Positions 54,803-61,394 of a stretch of DNA of 64,000 nt are shown piece by piece; position 1 is the stretch's first letter, and each line of letters starts with the position of its first letter. A program made the position numbers and the translations under genes. The stretch covers positions 1 to 64,000 of IMG/VR virus record IMGVR_UViG_3300020186_000021. One strand, given 5' to 3'. The DNA is from a virus. The notes below the pieces were generated by a model. It had not been told where the DNA came from, searched no databases, and saw only the letters and a list, made by a program, of their open reading frames with translations.

Positions 54803-55032
54803 CACTCGTCCTTCAATAAATTATTATCTAATAGTACATCAGTTACAATACCTAATTCAGTAAGTGCGTTTTCAACTTCTTCTAATTCGTTTGATAGATC
54901 TTCTACTTCAGAATTTAATTCTTCAATTTTATTTCTCAATTCAGTAGCTCTCGCATCTAACACAAACTCAATAACTCCTACATCAGGATTCTTAGTTTTT
55001 GGAAGCTCAATTATCTTTTTCTTTTTACCCAT
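54802..55032 (-). CDS. Small coiled-coil protein (76 aa)
   Basis: 76 residues. After a basic start (MGKKKKIIELPKTKN), residues 20-70 are one long heptad coil: DARATELRNKIEELNSEVED, LSNELEEVENALTELG. Its promoter lies at the end of the upstream gene and leaves almost no leader. Unknown role; likely self-associates. Confidence 0.65.
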   Translation of the reverse strand: MGKKKKIIELPKTKNPDVGVIEFVLDARATELRNKIEELNSEVEDLSNELEEVENALTELGIVTDVLLDNNLLKDE

Positions 55033-55036
55033 ACTA

Positions 55037-55252
55037 TTAGTGTATCACGTCCAGTAACAATAAGTCAAGTTCTAACTGTAGTTTAGCAAACCAATCAAAT
55101 CTATCTTCCAAATATATTCGCACATCTTCTTCCATCAGATACTCTTCTGGAATGGATACAACTTCGTGTTTTAATTGAATTAAAACCTCGCGCAAAAACA
55201 TGACGTGTTCTATATCCAAGCAGTCATATTGTGGATTATAGAAGTGTTTCAT
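55037..55252 (-). CDS. Unknown small protein (71 aa)
   Basis: 71 residues from ATG 55252; a TTG six bases further upstream is less likely. Acidic, helical: LDIEHVMFLREVLIQLKHEV, EEYLMEEDVRIYLEDRFDWF, LQLELDLLLLDVIH. No motif recognised. The ribosome-binding site is weak. Confidence 0.58.
   Translation of the reverse strand: MKHFYNPQYDCLDIEHVMFLREVLIQLKHEVVSIPEEYLMEEDVRIYLEDRFDWFAKLQLELDLLLLDVIH
55039..55068 (-). promoter_or_regulatory. Sigma70 extended -10 promoter inside the end of the 71-aa gene
   Basis: Minus strand TTGACT, 18 bases, TACACT preceded by TGA. It would start transcription right at the coiled-coil gene (ATG 55032). Confidence 0.65.
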
Positions 55253-55299
55253 ATTCAACTTATATTATGCCGGCTCCAGTTAAATCAGAGTACCATTGA

Positions 55300-55503
55300 T
55301 TAAGCTCTTTTTTCCCAATCGGAATGATTACATCGGTTACAAACATTTTTACTTAAAGCAGCATGAGAAAATTTATATATCAATTCGTTTTGTTTTAATT
55401 GGTCTATCTTTACCTCACCAAAACAAAGTGCTTCTATAACTAACAATGCTTTTACTTTAATATCTGATAATGCTTGTTCCTTATTAGTATCTATGCGCTC
55501 CAT
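55300..55503 (-). CDS. Unknown small protein with C-terminal CxxC (67 aa)
   Basis: 67 residues: a helix (ALSDIKVKALLVIEALCFGE) followed by KIDQLKQNELIYKFSHAALS and the end KNVCNRCNHSDWEKRA. The single CxxC with a nearby His could hold a metal or redox site. It starts one base after the stop of the 49-residue gene. Confidence 0.62.
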   Translation of the reverse strand: MERIDTNKEQALSDIKVKALLVIEALCFGEVKIDQLKQNELIYKFSHAALSKNVCNRCNHSDWEKRA

Positions 55504-55504
55504 A

Positions 55505-55654
55505 TTATTGCTTTAACTGTACATCATTCAACGCATTATTAGCAAGATCTAATTCTTTGAATATAACTTCTAAATCATGTTCAAATAGTTCCATGTCTTC
55601 AGGATGAATAGTACCAGAAGCATATTGAGTACATGCGTGTTTCAAAATTTCCAT
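55505..55654 (-). CDS. Very small acidic protein (49 aa)
   Basis: 49 residues: MEILKHACTQYASGTIHPED, MELFEHDLEVIFKELDLANN, ALNDVQLKQ. ATG 55654 has GAGA eight bases upstream and the stop is one base before the next start, both typical for this operon. Helical, acidic, unknown. Confidence 0.6.
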   Translation of the reverse strand: MEILKHACTQYASGTIHPEDMELFEHDLEVIFKELDLANNALNDVQLKQ

Positions 55655-55711
55655 TGCTTCATCTCGCGCACAAATTATTTAAAATTCTTGAGAGTTCGAC
55701 TGATGGTAAGC

Positions 55712-55972
55712 TCATACTTCAATCACCTTCATTGGCTGTCTAATTTTTCTTTGATTAAGAATATCTTTCACTGCTTCAATAAGTTTATCTTTCTGTTCTG
55801 CATCTCTAACATATACTGTTATTTGATAACCAGAAAGAAATAATGCTACACTAATAAAAGCATCATCTTGTCCACCTAAAGCTGAATTGGCAAATACTTC
55901 ACCAACACCTCCGATTCTATCAACGTCAAGGACTAATTCTCCTTGTACGCTGTTCACTCTCAAATAACTCAT
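55712..55972 (-). CDS. Unknown small protein (86 aa)
   Basis: 86 residues: SYLRVNSVQGELVLDVDRIG, GVGEVFANSALGGQDDAFIS, VALFLSGYQITVYVRDAEQK, then a helix. A beta-alpha pattern. AGGAG lies 6 bases before ATG 55972. No family recognised. Confidence 0.63.
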   Translation of the reverse strand: MSYLRVNSVQGELVLDVDRIGGVGEVFANSALGGQDDAFISVALFLSGYQITVYVRDAEQKDKLIEAVKDILNQRKIRQPMKVIEV

Positions 55973-55974
55973 AA

Positions 55975-56058
55975 TTAACTCCTATAATGTATTATACCTA
56001 ATATCACCCACAAGATCGGAATCACCCAAGGCAATAGAAAGTTCCAGTCACCTCTCAC
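55975..56058 (-). CDS. Possible tiny membrane peptide (27 aa)
   Basis: GTG 56058 has AAGGAAGAG upstream and the frame ends two bases before the next ATG. The product is one hydrophobic segment (WNFLLPWVIPILWVILGII) with a short charged end. Such peptides occur in phages, but with only 27 residues and a GTG start this could be chance. Confidence 0.4.
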   Translation of the reverse strand: MRGDWNFLLPWVIPILWVILGIIHYRS

Positions 56059-56076
56059 ACATTACTCTTCCTTTTG

Positions 56077-56367
56077 TTATTCCGCAGATGGTGGCGGATT
56101 AAATCCTCTGAACTGTGCTAATGTAAGTGTAGGAAAACCTAACTGCTTTCTAAGTCCATTAACACGTCTAAGAAGATTTCCCAAACGACTAAGATTTCCA
56201 GTCTGTCTTCGCGCAAGCCTCACGCTTGTTACTTGTAGTCTATGAATCAACTTATCTCGCGCCAGTCTCTTAGTATCTGGAAGAATTGCTAACGGCTCAG
56301 CATCAATAGCTCCAACAACTTGTGGTGTTGGCTCTGTTAGTGTTACTTGTGGTGTATCTTCAGTCAT
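56077..56367 (-). CDS. Unknown basic protein with Thr/Pro-rich start (96 aa)
   Basis: 96 residues: TEDTPQVTLTEPTPQVVGAI (a disordered direct repeat TPQV), then basic helix DKLIHRLQVTSVRLARRQTG, LSRLGNLLRRVNGLRKQLGF and LTLAQFRGFNPPPSAE. The Arg-rich helices might bind nucleic acid. Directly after the 97-residue gene. Unknown. Confidence 0.63.
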   Translation of the reverse strand: MTEDTPQVTLTEPTPQVVGAIDAEPLAILPDTKRLARDKLIHRLQVTSVRLARRQTGNLSRLGNLLRRVNGLRKQLGFPTLTLAQFRGFNPPPSAE

Positions 56368-56368
56368 A

Positions 56369-56662
56369 TTAACTCCTAGTTATAGCTAAAATCTTTTCAA
56401 TCTGTTTTTGTATTGTCGGTTTACGAATATCTGGTGGCCACTTGATAAATGTTTCATTAGTCTTTAGCAGCTTACCTAAGAATGGCATAATCAATTTTTC
56501 TACCTCAAGCAATTTTGCTTTATACTCAGCAATTGTTTCTTCCTCTGTGGCAGCAACCGCTTGATCTACCGCTTGATTCATTTCATCTTCTGATACACCA
56601 GTGAATCCGAAATCGTCTTCAAAGATATCATATTCTGCTAATATTGATTTTACGTCTACCAT
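56369..56662 (-). CDS. Conserved T4-like phage hypothetical protein (97 aa)
   Basis: 97 residues. An acidic start (SILAEYDIFEDDFGFTGVSE) leads to the helical part EYKAKLLEVEKLIMPFLGKL, then ETFIKWPPDIRKPTIQKQIE and KILAITRS. The pattern of a E-x-x-I-x-P-x-L helix, an I-K-W-P strand and QIEKIL-ITR at the C-terminus is found in small proteins of many T4-like phages. Function unknown. Confidence 0.72.
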   Translation of the reverse strand: MVDVKSILAEYDIFEDDFGFTGVSEDEMNQAVDQAVAATEEETIAEYKAKLLEVEKLIMPFLGKLLKTNETFIKWPPDIRKPTIQKQIEKILAITRS

Positions 56663-56663
56663 G

Positions 56664-56825
56664 TTATAACTCCAATGCGCCTATGCGCTGTTCAAAATTT
56701 TGTACTATAACATCTAGCAGTGCAGTATATGTAGATATGGCCTCAAGGACTTCTTTAATTTCCTCAACCGTAATAATTTCTTGTGCTACTTTTTCTGCTA
56801 CTATATCTTCTACTGGATTACTCAT
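56664..56825 (-). CDS. Small acidic protein (53 aa)
   Basis: 53 residues: MSNPVEDIVAEKVAQEIITV, EEIKEVLEAISTYTALLDVI, VQNFEQRIGALEL. ATG 56825 has GAGGA seven bases upstream. It ends two bases before the next ATG. Amphipathic helices; unknown. Confidence 0.65.
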   Translation of the reverse strand: MSNPVEDIVAEKVAQEIITVEEIKEVLEAISTYTALLDVIVQNFEQRIGALEL

Positions 56826-56854
56826 ATTAAATTCCTCAATTGCATAAAGACTAA

Positions 56855-56883
56855 AGTATACACTATCACATCAAGAAATACAA
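56855..56883 (-). promoter_or_regulatory. Probable sigma70 promoter
   Basis: Minus strand TTGTAT, 17 bases, TATACT. The -35 is weaker than at the others and there is no TGn before the -10. It points into the 53-residue gene and its followers. Confidence 0.5.
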
Positions 56884-56896
56884 GCATAAAAATAGT

Positions 56897-57187
56897 CTAT
56901 CTCTTAGTTCCATTCTTCCTACCTGTTAATAGACTTCTAATTTCTTTCTTTACTTTAATAAGATTTTCTCTATCACGATTCGCCCAAGCATGTGCTGTAC
57001 ATGCTGTGGCTTCTTGATATTGTAAATCTTCTTCGGTGTGCTTCTTAATAAACATAAGAGCGTCCATATATGTAGGACAAGTATCTCCTGGATGCACAAA
57101 ACCTTGCACCTCGTTTGCTTCTTCCAGTGAAGAATAAATCTTTACATTAGCCGAACATAGATCTGGAACAAATACTTTCTTACTCAT
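56897..57187 (-). CDS. Unknown protein (96 aa)
   Basis: 96 residues: SKKVFVPDLCSANVKIYSSL, EEANEVQGFVHPGDTCPTYM, then a helix with TACTAHAWANRDRENLIKVK and a basic end. Two Cys and several His, but no regular metal pattern. Overlaps its upstream neighbour by 8 bases. Confidence 0.62.
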   Translation of the reverse strand: MSKKVFVPDLCSANVKIYSSLEEANEVQGFVHPGDTCPTYMDALMFIKKHTEEDLQYQEATACTAHAWANRDRENLIKVKKEIRSLLTGRKNGTKR

Positions 57188-57455
57188 ACTTCATCTTCTT
57201 ATTAACATAGTCAAGTGCTTTATCAAAAGCATCACATTGTTTTCTAGTATTCAATCTGCTATTCCAGTTAGCCATTTCAGCGTCTATTAGATCAGCAGCA
57301 TCAAGCAATCTCTTTCCTACTCTAAGTTTTTCTTTCTGTGTTATACGCTTTTCATCCAACGTAAACATCGCATCACCAATAACCTGATACATCTCAGCAA
57401 GTAAAGCTCCAGACCTCATGATTAGTTCTTTGTCTGATAGTTTCTTTTTACTCAT
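57180..57455 (-). CDS. Unknown helical protein (91 aa)
   Basis: 91 residues, helical: KKLSDKELIMRSGALLAEMY, GDAMFTLDEKRITQKEKLRV, GKRLLDAADLIDAEMANWNS. ATGA overlap with the upstream gene. No recognised family. Confidence 0.62.
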   Translation of the reverse strand: MSKKKLSDKELIMRSGALLAEMYQVIGDAMFTLDEKRITQKEKLRVGKRLLDAADLIDAEMANWNSRLNTRKQCDAFDKALDYVNKKMKYE

Positions 57456-57739
57456 ACCAATTCAAGTTCTTCAATTTGATATTCTGTTCCGGTATAATCT
57501 AAAGAAAAGTGTGGGTCAAAGTTTTTTATTTCAGATTCCAGTAATGCTTTTACATCTTTATCATTATAAGCGGCGCAATCAATACCATTTTCATAAAGTG
57601 CATTATGTTCTTTTAATATAGTATGAAGAATAGAAACCCTAAATTGTGCTTGTTGTTTATCGGTAAATGCCATTACATTCCATTCATAATGATCGTCGTA
57701 TATACCAGTTTGGCCTCGCACTATGTAAATGGTTGACAT
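57452..57739 (-). CDS. Conserved small phage protein (95 aa)
   Basis: 95 residues: STIYIVRGQTGIYDDHYEWN, VMAFTDKQQAQFRVSILHTI, later FDPHFSLDYTGTEYQIEELE. The YIV.GQTG.YDD...W pattern recurs in phage hypothetical proteins that often carry a short alpha/beta fold. Role unknown. Confidence 0.68.
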   Translation of the reverse strand: MSTIYIVRGQTGIYDDHYEWNVMAFTDKQQAQFRVSILHTILKEHNALYENGIDCAAYNDKDVKALLESEIKNFDPHFSLDYTGTEYQIEELELV

Positions 57740-57743
57740 AATT

Positions 57744-57962
57744 TTACCTTCTCTGTTTATTATACTCTGTTAATCTAAACCAGTCAAGCATCATTTGAAA
57801 GTCTTCCATTATATCCTCTTCAGTAGCTTTCACCACTGCTGGATCTTCTCCACGTTGTAACTGTAGATCATTCAACTCAAGTGCATCATTTAACATTCTG
57901 CAAAGTGCTTGTCTTACGTACTCTTTAATATCTGCTTGTGTTGGTTCTCTATTAAGTTCCAT
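57744..57962 (-). CDS. Unknown acidic helical protein (72 aa)
   Basis: 72 residues: ELNREPTQADIKEYVRQALC, RMLNDALELNDLQLQRGEDP, EEDIMEDFQMMLDWFRLTEY. All helix. Adjoins the upstream gene without a gap. Unknown. Confidence 0.6.
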   Translation of the reverse strand: MELNREPTQADIKEYVRQALCRMLNDALELNDLQLQRGEDPAVVKATEEDIMEDFQMMLDWFRLTEYNKQRR

Positions 57963-58208
57963 TTAACTACCTCCCAAATCCACATCGTCTTCGTCAAGTT
58001 CTGAACCACCTTCTAGTCGTCTATCACCATCTCCAGGAACATAAACTATAGTAACCAAATAAGTTCCAGCTTTGAAGTCATCATCGTTCTTCAATCGTTT
58101 ATATTCCGCATCCTTAGGAAAGTCATGTATCTCTGACACGTCTCTTTCAAGATCATAAAGATCTTCTTCTGAATACTCTTTCTTTAATAGCACGTATTTT
58201 TCTTTCAT
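57963..58208 (-). CDS. Unknown acidic protein (81 aa)
   Basis: 81 residues: EKYVLLKKEYSEEDLYDLER, DVSEIHDFPKDAEYKRLKND, AGTYLVTIVYVPGDGDRRLE, then a very acidic tail (GSELDEDDVDLGGS). One-base overlap with the gene upstream. Unknown. Confidence 0.62.
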   Translation of the reverse strand: MKEKYVLLKKEYSEEDLYDLERDVSEIHDFPKDAEYKRLKNDDDFKAGTYLVTIVYVPGDGDRRLEGGSELDEDDVDLGGS

Positions 58209-58429
58209 TATATTACTCTTTCAATAAAACATTTTTCATCAAACATAATTCTTACAAGCATCTTTGCAAACTCTTCTCTATTATCACACACAATAGGTTT
58301 ATCTGTCTGCTCTTTAGACCGCGACTTTGTGACGTGAAGATAAAACTTTCCATCGTGTCCATTAACTACTGTGACAACTGAATTAGCCAACATCACCATC
58401 TCGTTATCAATATCAAAAGTAGTTTTCAT
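58208..58429 (-). CDS. Unknown small protein (73 aa)
   Basis: 73 residues: a strand-rich start (TTFDIDNEMVMLANSVVTVV, NGHDGKFYLHVTKSRSKEQT) and a helix REEFAKMLVRIMFDEKCFIE. Follows the zinc-ribbon gene after 35 bases. Unknown. Confidence 0.6.
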   Translation of the reverse strand: MKTTFDIDNEMVMLANSVVTVVNGHDGKFYLHVTKSRSKEQTDKPIVCDNREEFAKMLVRIMFDEKCFIERVI

Positions 58430-58464
58430 ATTATCAATCTATATCGTTTAATCGCTAAGCCGTC

Positions 58465-58683
58465 CTATTCACCATCAGCACGTCCAAGTAAGTCTCGTAC
58501 ATCATCAATCGTCATCTCTTTAGCACCACACACCACACACGACTCTGTGCCGTACTCGTATTCTGAACCGCACGTCTCGCAATATACATCAGCGTGTTCT
58601 TTACAGTCTGAACACATGCTTCCGTTTATTAGCTTTGCTCCACAGCAACCACTCAGCAACCTAGGAATAACTATATCAATCAT
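58465..58683 (-). CDS. Double zinc-ribbon protein (72 aa)
   Basis: 72 residues. Metal ligands are seen in order: CCGAKLINGSMCSDC (residues 12-26), then YCETCGSEYEYGTESCVVCG (34-53). Two small Cys4 ribbons follow one another, which in phages usually means protein or nucleic-acid binding. The end is acidic (DVRDLLGRADGE). It starts by an ATGA overlap with the frameshifted gene upstream. Confidence 0.72.
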   Translation of the reverse strand: MIDIVIPRLLSGCCGAKLINGSMCSDCKEHADVYCETCGSEYEYGTESCVVCGAKEMTIDDVRDLLGRADGE

Positions 58684-58819
58684 TTTCTAAACTCACTTAA
58701 AAACTTTTCTGTTATCTCATAAAACGAATACCCAGAATTTTCATCCACAGGAATGTAACACCTCGTTTGTTTAACTCAAACCTAATCTGCTCAAACTCAT
58801 TTAGTGACCGACCTTTCAT
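58680..58819 (-). pseudogene. Small gene with a single-base frameshift (about 46 aa if joined)
   Basis: The frame from ATG 58819 reads MKGRSLNEFEQIRFELNKRG and then drifts to an early stop. In the -1 frame the text continues IPVDENSGYSFYEITEKFLS and EFRK to a TGA at 58682-58680. Both ends are ATGA overlaps with the neighbouring genes (ATG 58819 with the previous stop, this TGA with ATG 58683), which strongly supports one gene spanning both frames. One base is missing near GGTGTTACATT. Real decay, slippage or a sequencing indel are all possible. Confidence 0.62.
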
Positions 58820-58998
58820 GCTAACACCTGTCTCTGAATTAAAATATTTCTCAGTAGCTTAATAGTGTTCTTCAACCTCTCTCTTAATTGTACACTATAA
58901 TCAGGTCTACTGTCAAGCAGCTTTTTACAGTCTTTGAGAATCAAAACAAGTTTCCAAGATGGTACGTTCTGGTAATTTACGGAAGCTTTGTGTATCAT
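58816..58998 (-). CDS. Unknown small basic helical protein (60 aa)
   Basis: 60 residues: MIHKASVNYQNVPSWKLVLI, LKDCKKLLDSRPDYSVQLRE, RLKNTIKLLRNILIQRQVLA. Two amphipathic helices. A TTGACA-18-TACAAT string lies inside the gene at 58887-58916 and may be a further promoter. It ends by ATGA overlap into the frameshifted gene. Confidence 0.62.
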   Translation of the reverse strand: MIHKASVNYQNVPSWKLVLILKDCKKLLDSRPDYSVQLRERLKNTIKLLRNILIQRQVLA

Positions 58999-59057
58999 AT
59001 CACCTCTAATATAAAATTTCTGAATTCGTCTCTAACTATTCTCAACTTAGTGTGTCG

Positions 59058-59417
59058 TTATATACTCTTAATCTCTTTCCATTGGTACCTTGTGTGATAT
59101 TCAAAATCGTCTGGTGTTATGTGATTAGGTTCTGCGACCTTTAGAGCATCCGGGACGAACAAAACAAAATCTCGCTGTATAAGTTCTGCGACCTCTTGAT
59201 CTGTTCTGTTCTTGTATGCTTTGCGGAATTCGTTGTAAGCAAAGTTTAATAGTTTATTATATACTTCGCTTGATGGTGTAATCTTTGGATGATTAGCTAA
59301 TCTGGAAAGTGCGTTCTTATCTAAACCCGATTCTTTGCTTAGGTTAGTGAGATAAAATTTTTCACCTCTTAGTTCTGCAACTTCTTCAATTAATTTTTTT
59401 AATCTAAATCTCAACAT
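59058..59417 (-). CDS. HTH transcriptional regulator, Cro/CI-type (119 aa)
   Basis: 119 residues. Residues 1-55 form a helix-turn-helix: LRFRLKKLIEEVAELRGEKF, YLTNLSKESGLDKNALSRLA, with NHPKITPSSEVYNKLLNFAY. This looks like a Cro/CI-type DNA-binding domain. The remaining part (KAYKNRTDQEVAELIQRDFV, LFVPDALKVAEP) is helical then extended and may mediate dimerisation. Its promoter has a perfect consensus, so it should be one of the earliest proteins made. Targets unknown. Confidence 0.75.
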   Translation of the reverse strand: MLRFRLKKLIEEVAELRGEKFYLTNLSKESGLDKNALSRLANHPKITPSSEVYNKLLNFAYNEFRKAYKNRTDQEVAELIQRDFVLFVPDALKVAEPNHITPDDFEYHTRYQWKEIKSI

Positions 59418-59448
59418 TGTTTCACCTCAATCATCATGTTATAATACT

Positions 59449-59477
59449 ATTATACCATACTCTTTGGAGGCTGTCAA
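59449..59477 (-). promoter_or_regulatory. Perfect sigma70 extended -10 promoter for the HTH regulator
   Basis: Minus strand TTGACA, 17 bases, TATAAT, with TGG before the -10: consensus in every element. The ATG of the regulator lies 32 bases further down. The flank TATTATAACATGATGAT is partly repetitive and might hold an operator. Confidence 0.85.
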
Positions 59478-59485
59478 TAGTCAAA

Positions 59486-59779
59486 TTAAGATGTCTTAAC
59501 CTGTTGATATAACTCTTTAAGTTCTTCAAGCTCTTGATCGATTAAACTAAGCTCATATTCTAAATGTCGCTTAGCCTCTTGTTTTCTTGCAAACTCTTTA
59601 TTAAGGAATTCTCGGAGTGTAGAAAAATCACTAATAGGGTCTGAAATTTTTTTACCAGATTTTTTTGGAATGGGTTTTAAAGTTTCCGCTAGGGTCTGAA
59701 ATTTTTTTACCAGATTTTTTGGAATGGGTTTTAAAGTTTCCGCTTTTGGAATGGGTTTTAAAGTTTCCGCTGTCGTCAT
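59486..59779 (-). CDS. ETLKPIPK-repeat coiled-coil protein (97 aa)
   Basis: 97 residues. AETLKPIPK occurs three times in the first 40 residues (positions about 4, 13 and 31), separated by Lys/Phe-rich spacers; the rest is a charged coil (EFARKQEAKRHLEYELSLID, QELEELKELYQQ). The DNA copies are nearly identical (ggaatgggttttaaagtttc on the plus strand), so the array is young. Repeat number may vary between strains. Function unknown. Confidence 0.66.
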   Translation of the reverse strand: MTTAETLKPIPKAETLKPIPKNLVKKFQTLAETLKPIPKKSGKKISDPISDFSTLREFLNKEFARKQEAKRHLEYELSLIDQELEELKELYQQVKTS

Positions 59780-59824
59780 AGGTACTCTCTTATATAAATG
59801 GTTCTTTTTTTATTTCCTACTTAA

Positions 59825-59850
59825 AACGGATCCTCACAACGGATCCTCAC
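59825..59850. repeat. 13-bp direct tandem repeat (two copies)
   Basis: aacggatcctcac occurs twice back to back in the gap between the AAA+ ATPase gene and the repeat protein. Minus strand reads GTGAGGATCCGTT. Possible operator or leader element; no other copy seen. Confidence 0.5.
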
Positions 59851-59882
59851 ACGAACCTTGTATTCTTTTTAATTTTAATCGA

Positions 59883-59903
59883 GCCGGGATTCTTAGTCCC
59901 GGC
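59883..59903. terminator. GC-rich hairpin after the AAA+ gene (weak terminator candidate)
   Basis: GCCGGGA-7-TCCCGGC forms a 7-bp stem 13 bases after the stop of the AAA+ ATPase gene. The minus-strand sequence that follows is TCGATTAAAATT, without a proper T-run, so intrinsic termination would be poor; it may instead be an mRNA stabiliser. Confidence 0.35.
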
Positions 59904-59915
59904 CCTGTCTATATG

Positions 59916-60854
59916 CTATTCCTTACACATTGTTATTCTTGCTACACGTTCCCAATCATCCGGGAGACTCTTGCGTAACTGTGTAATCTTAATAGCTGTT
60001 CTACATGACAACTCTCTAAGACTATCAGCATGGTCTTTAATAAAGGTAATAGCATCCACAGCTTCATCTTTTCCGAATTCGCCCTTATTGTACATCACCT
60101 TGATCACATCAATGATACGTACTATAAAATCTTTCTTGGTTCTAATACCTAACGTGAGATAATGCGCTCTTGACATTAAGGCTTCCAAATGTGGTGTTAG
60201 TTTTGATCTACGTGCTAACTCGGCATCAAAGTCTATATTGGTAATGAATATAACTGTTCCGTGATACTCGAAACACTTGTCTATAGCGTCTCCGCCAAAG
60301 TGGTATTCACTAGACCATCTTAGGATTCTTTTCTTTGTGCTATCACAAGCGGCCTTAAGTAGTGATAAACTTGCTAGGTCAAAGAATACCGCATCACAAT
60401 CATCTAAGATCAATACTGAACCTTTTGATCTTGTGTCTGATAAACCTCTATACAACCCGATAGCTGAGGCGGAACCTGATAGGGTAACAACTACGTTATC
60501 CCGGCATAGTGCTTCTACTGTGTTTGTTACTGTGTGAGTTTTACCAAGTCCCGGAGGGCCGCTTACTATTAGGGCCCGAGTTTCACCTGAAGCGGCGGAA
60601 CTAGAAAGTGATTCTAGTATCTCAAAACGATCCCGGATTCTTACTGCAATCTGTTCTTCCGTTTCTGTCTGTACAGGCTTTGCTTGCGTAATCACTACAC
60701 CATAGCGGCCGCGCTCTTGACGATTAGCAGGATCTTGGAGAAACGCTTTAAGCTCTGTAGTCTTAATTCCATTTTCCTTTGCTAGTGCTTTCACTTCGTC
60801 TCTTGTGAAACTAGTGGAACCGGAACTCTTTAATACTTCAACTAAATTACTCAT
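59916..60854 (-). CDS. AAA+ ATPase with N-terminal GRG-Y domain (312 aa)
   Basis: 312 residues from ATG 60854 (GAGGG upstream); a TTG nine bases earlier is less likely. Residues 1-55 hold a small domain (TSFTRDEVKALAKENGIKTT, ELKAFLQD, RGRYGVV) also found in the 81-residue protein at 61755. Residues 75-300 are an AAA+ core: GPPGLGKT (99-106), VLILDDCDAVF (147-157), VIFITNIDFD (201-210) as sensor 1, and AELARRSK downstream as an arginine-finger-type segment. Motifs are complete, so it should hydrolyse ATP. Not a T4 replication ATPase by pattern (gp44, gp41); a remodelling factor acting on host or phage DNA-protein complexes is inferred. Confidence 0.82.
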   Translation of the reverse strand: MSNLVEVLKSSGSTSFTRDEVKALAKENGIKTTELKAFLQDPANRQERGRYGVVITQAKPVQTETEEQIAVRIRDRFEILESLSSSAASGETRALIVSGPPGLGKTHTVTNTVEALCRDNVVVTLSGSASAIGLYRGLSDTRSKGSVLILDDCDAVFFDLASLSLLKAACDSTKKRILRWSSEYHFGGDAIDKCFEYHGTVIFITNIDFDAELARRSKLTPHLEALMSRAHYLTLGIRTKKDFIVRIIDVIKVMYNKGEFGKDEAVDAITFIKDHADSLRELSCRTAIKITQLRKSLPDDWERVARITMCKE

Positions 60855-60887
60855 AATTAACAACCCTCTATTTTTATCTTATAATCT

Positions 60888-60917
60888 ATTATAGCACATG
60901 TGTGGATGACTTGTCAA
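60888..60917 (-). promoter_or_regulatory. Sigma70 extended -10 promoter for the AAA+ ATPase
   Basis: Minus strand TTGACA, 18 bases, TATAAT, with TGC before the -10. It overlaps the last codons of the 74-residue gene and gives a short leader to ATG 60854. Confidence 0.8.
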
Positions 60918-61113
60918 GTATTGAAATTGCACATTCCACTATTTGTATCTGCTCATATGCAAGTTCTTGGATCCACTTAGCTTCCGTCTCATCCAATAGT
61001 ATAGCTTTCAAAATCTCATGCTCGGCTTCAAGCTCTGCCGTGGTGCTGAATGTTGCCAATGCTTTGCCTTCTACCCTAATGTTCGGAGCGAATATATCGT
61101 ATACTTTGCACAT
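60889..61113 (-). CDS. Unknown small acidic protein (74 aa)
   Basis: 74 residues: CKVYDIFAPNIRVEGKALAT, FSTTAELEAEHEILKAILLD, WIQELAYEQIQIVECAISIL. Strand start, then helices. It follows the 62-residue gene with one base between. Unknown. Confidence 0.6.
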   Translation of the reverse strand: MCKVYDIFAPNIRVEGKALATFSTTAELEAEHEILKAILLDETEAKWIQELAYEQIQIVECAISILDKSSTHVL

Positions 61114-61114
61114 C

Positions 61115-61303
61115 TTAGAATCCGTTACAGTCTTTTAAAATTGCTAGTTTGATTCTCTTTTCTATTAGTTGATCCATTAGATCCATACCTAGTGAAACAA
61201 CTTCACATCCTTTTAACTCGGATTCTAACAACATAACATCATATGTTAAATCGTTAATCTGTTCTATTACTTCTTCAATGCTTTTGTTTTCATTTCTTAT
61301 CAT
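61115..61303 (-). CDS. Unknown small acidic helical protein (62 aa)
   Basis: 62 residues: NENKSIEEVIEQINDLTYDV, MLLESELKGCEVVSLGMDLM, DQLIEKRIKLAILKDCNG. Acidic helices. Own promoter just upstream. Unknown. Confidence 0.6.
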   Translation of the reverse strand: MIRNENKSIEEVIEQINDLTYDVMLLESELKGCEVVSLGMDLMDQLIEKRIKLAILKDCNGF

Positions 61304-61309
61304 ATACTA

Positions 61310-61339
61310 AGTATACCATACAATCCACACTTAAGTCAA
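61310..61339 (-). promoter_or_regulatory. Sigma70 extended -10 promoter
   Basis: Minus strand TTGACT, 18 bases, TATACT preceded by TGG; the flank after the -10 (TAGTATATGATA) equals the one at 62863, so the two promoters are probably duplicated. Confidence 0.75.
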
Positions 61340-61349
61340 GACTATTCGG

Positions 61350-61366
61350 CTACGAAAAACTCGTAT
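61350..61366. repeat. 17-bp hairpin element, inverted copy
   Basis: ctacgaaaaactcgtat: same loop as at 49074 and 62983 but on the other strand. It lies between the 62-residue and the 89-residue genes. Confidence 0.45.
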
Positions 61367-61394
61367 TTTGGACAGCCGTAACTATGTGATATGA

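Noticed and set aside
58887-58916. Sigma70-like promoter inside the 60-residue gene
   Set aside because: Good -35 but weak -10 and it lies within coding sequence; mentioned in the gene entry only.
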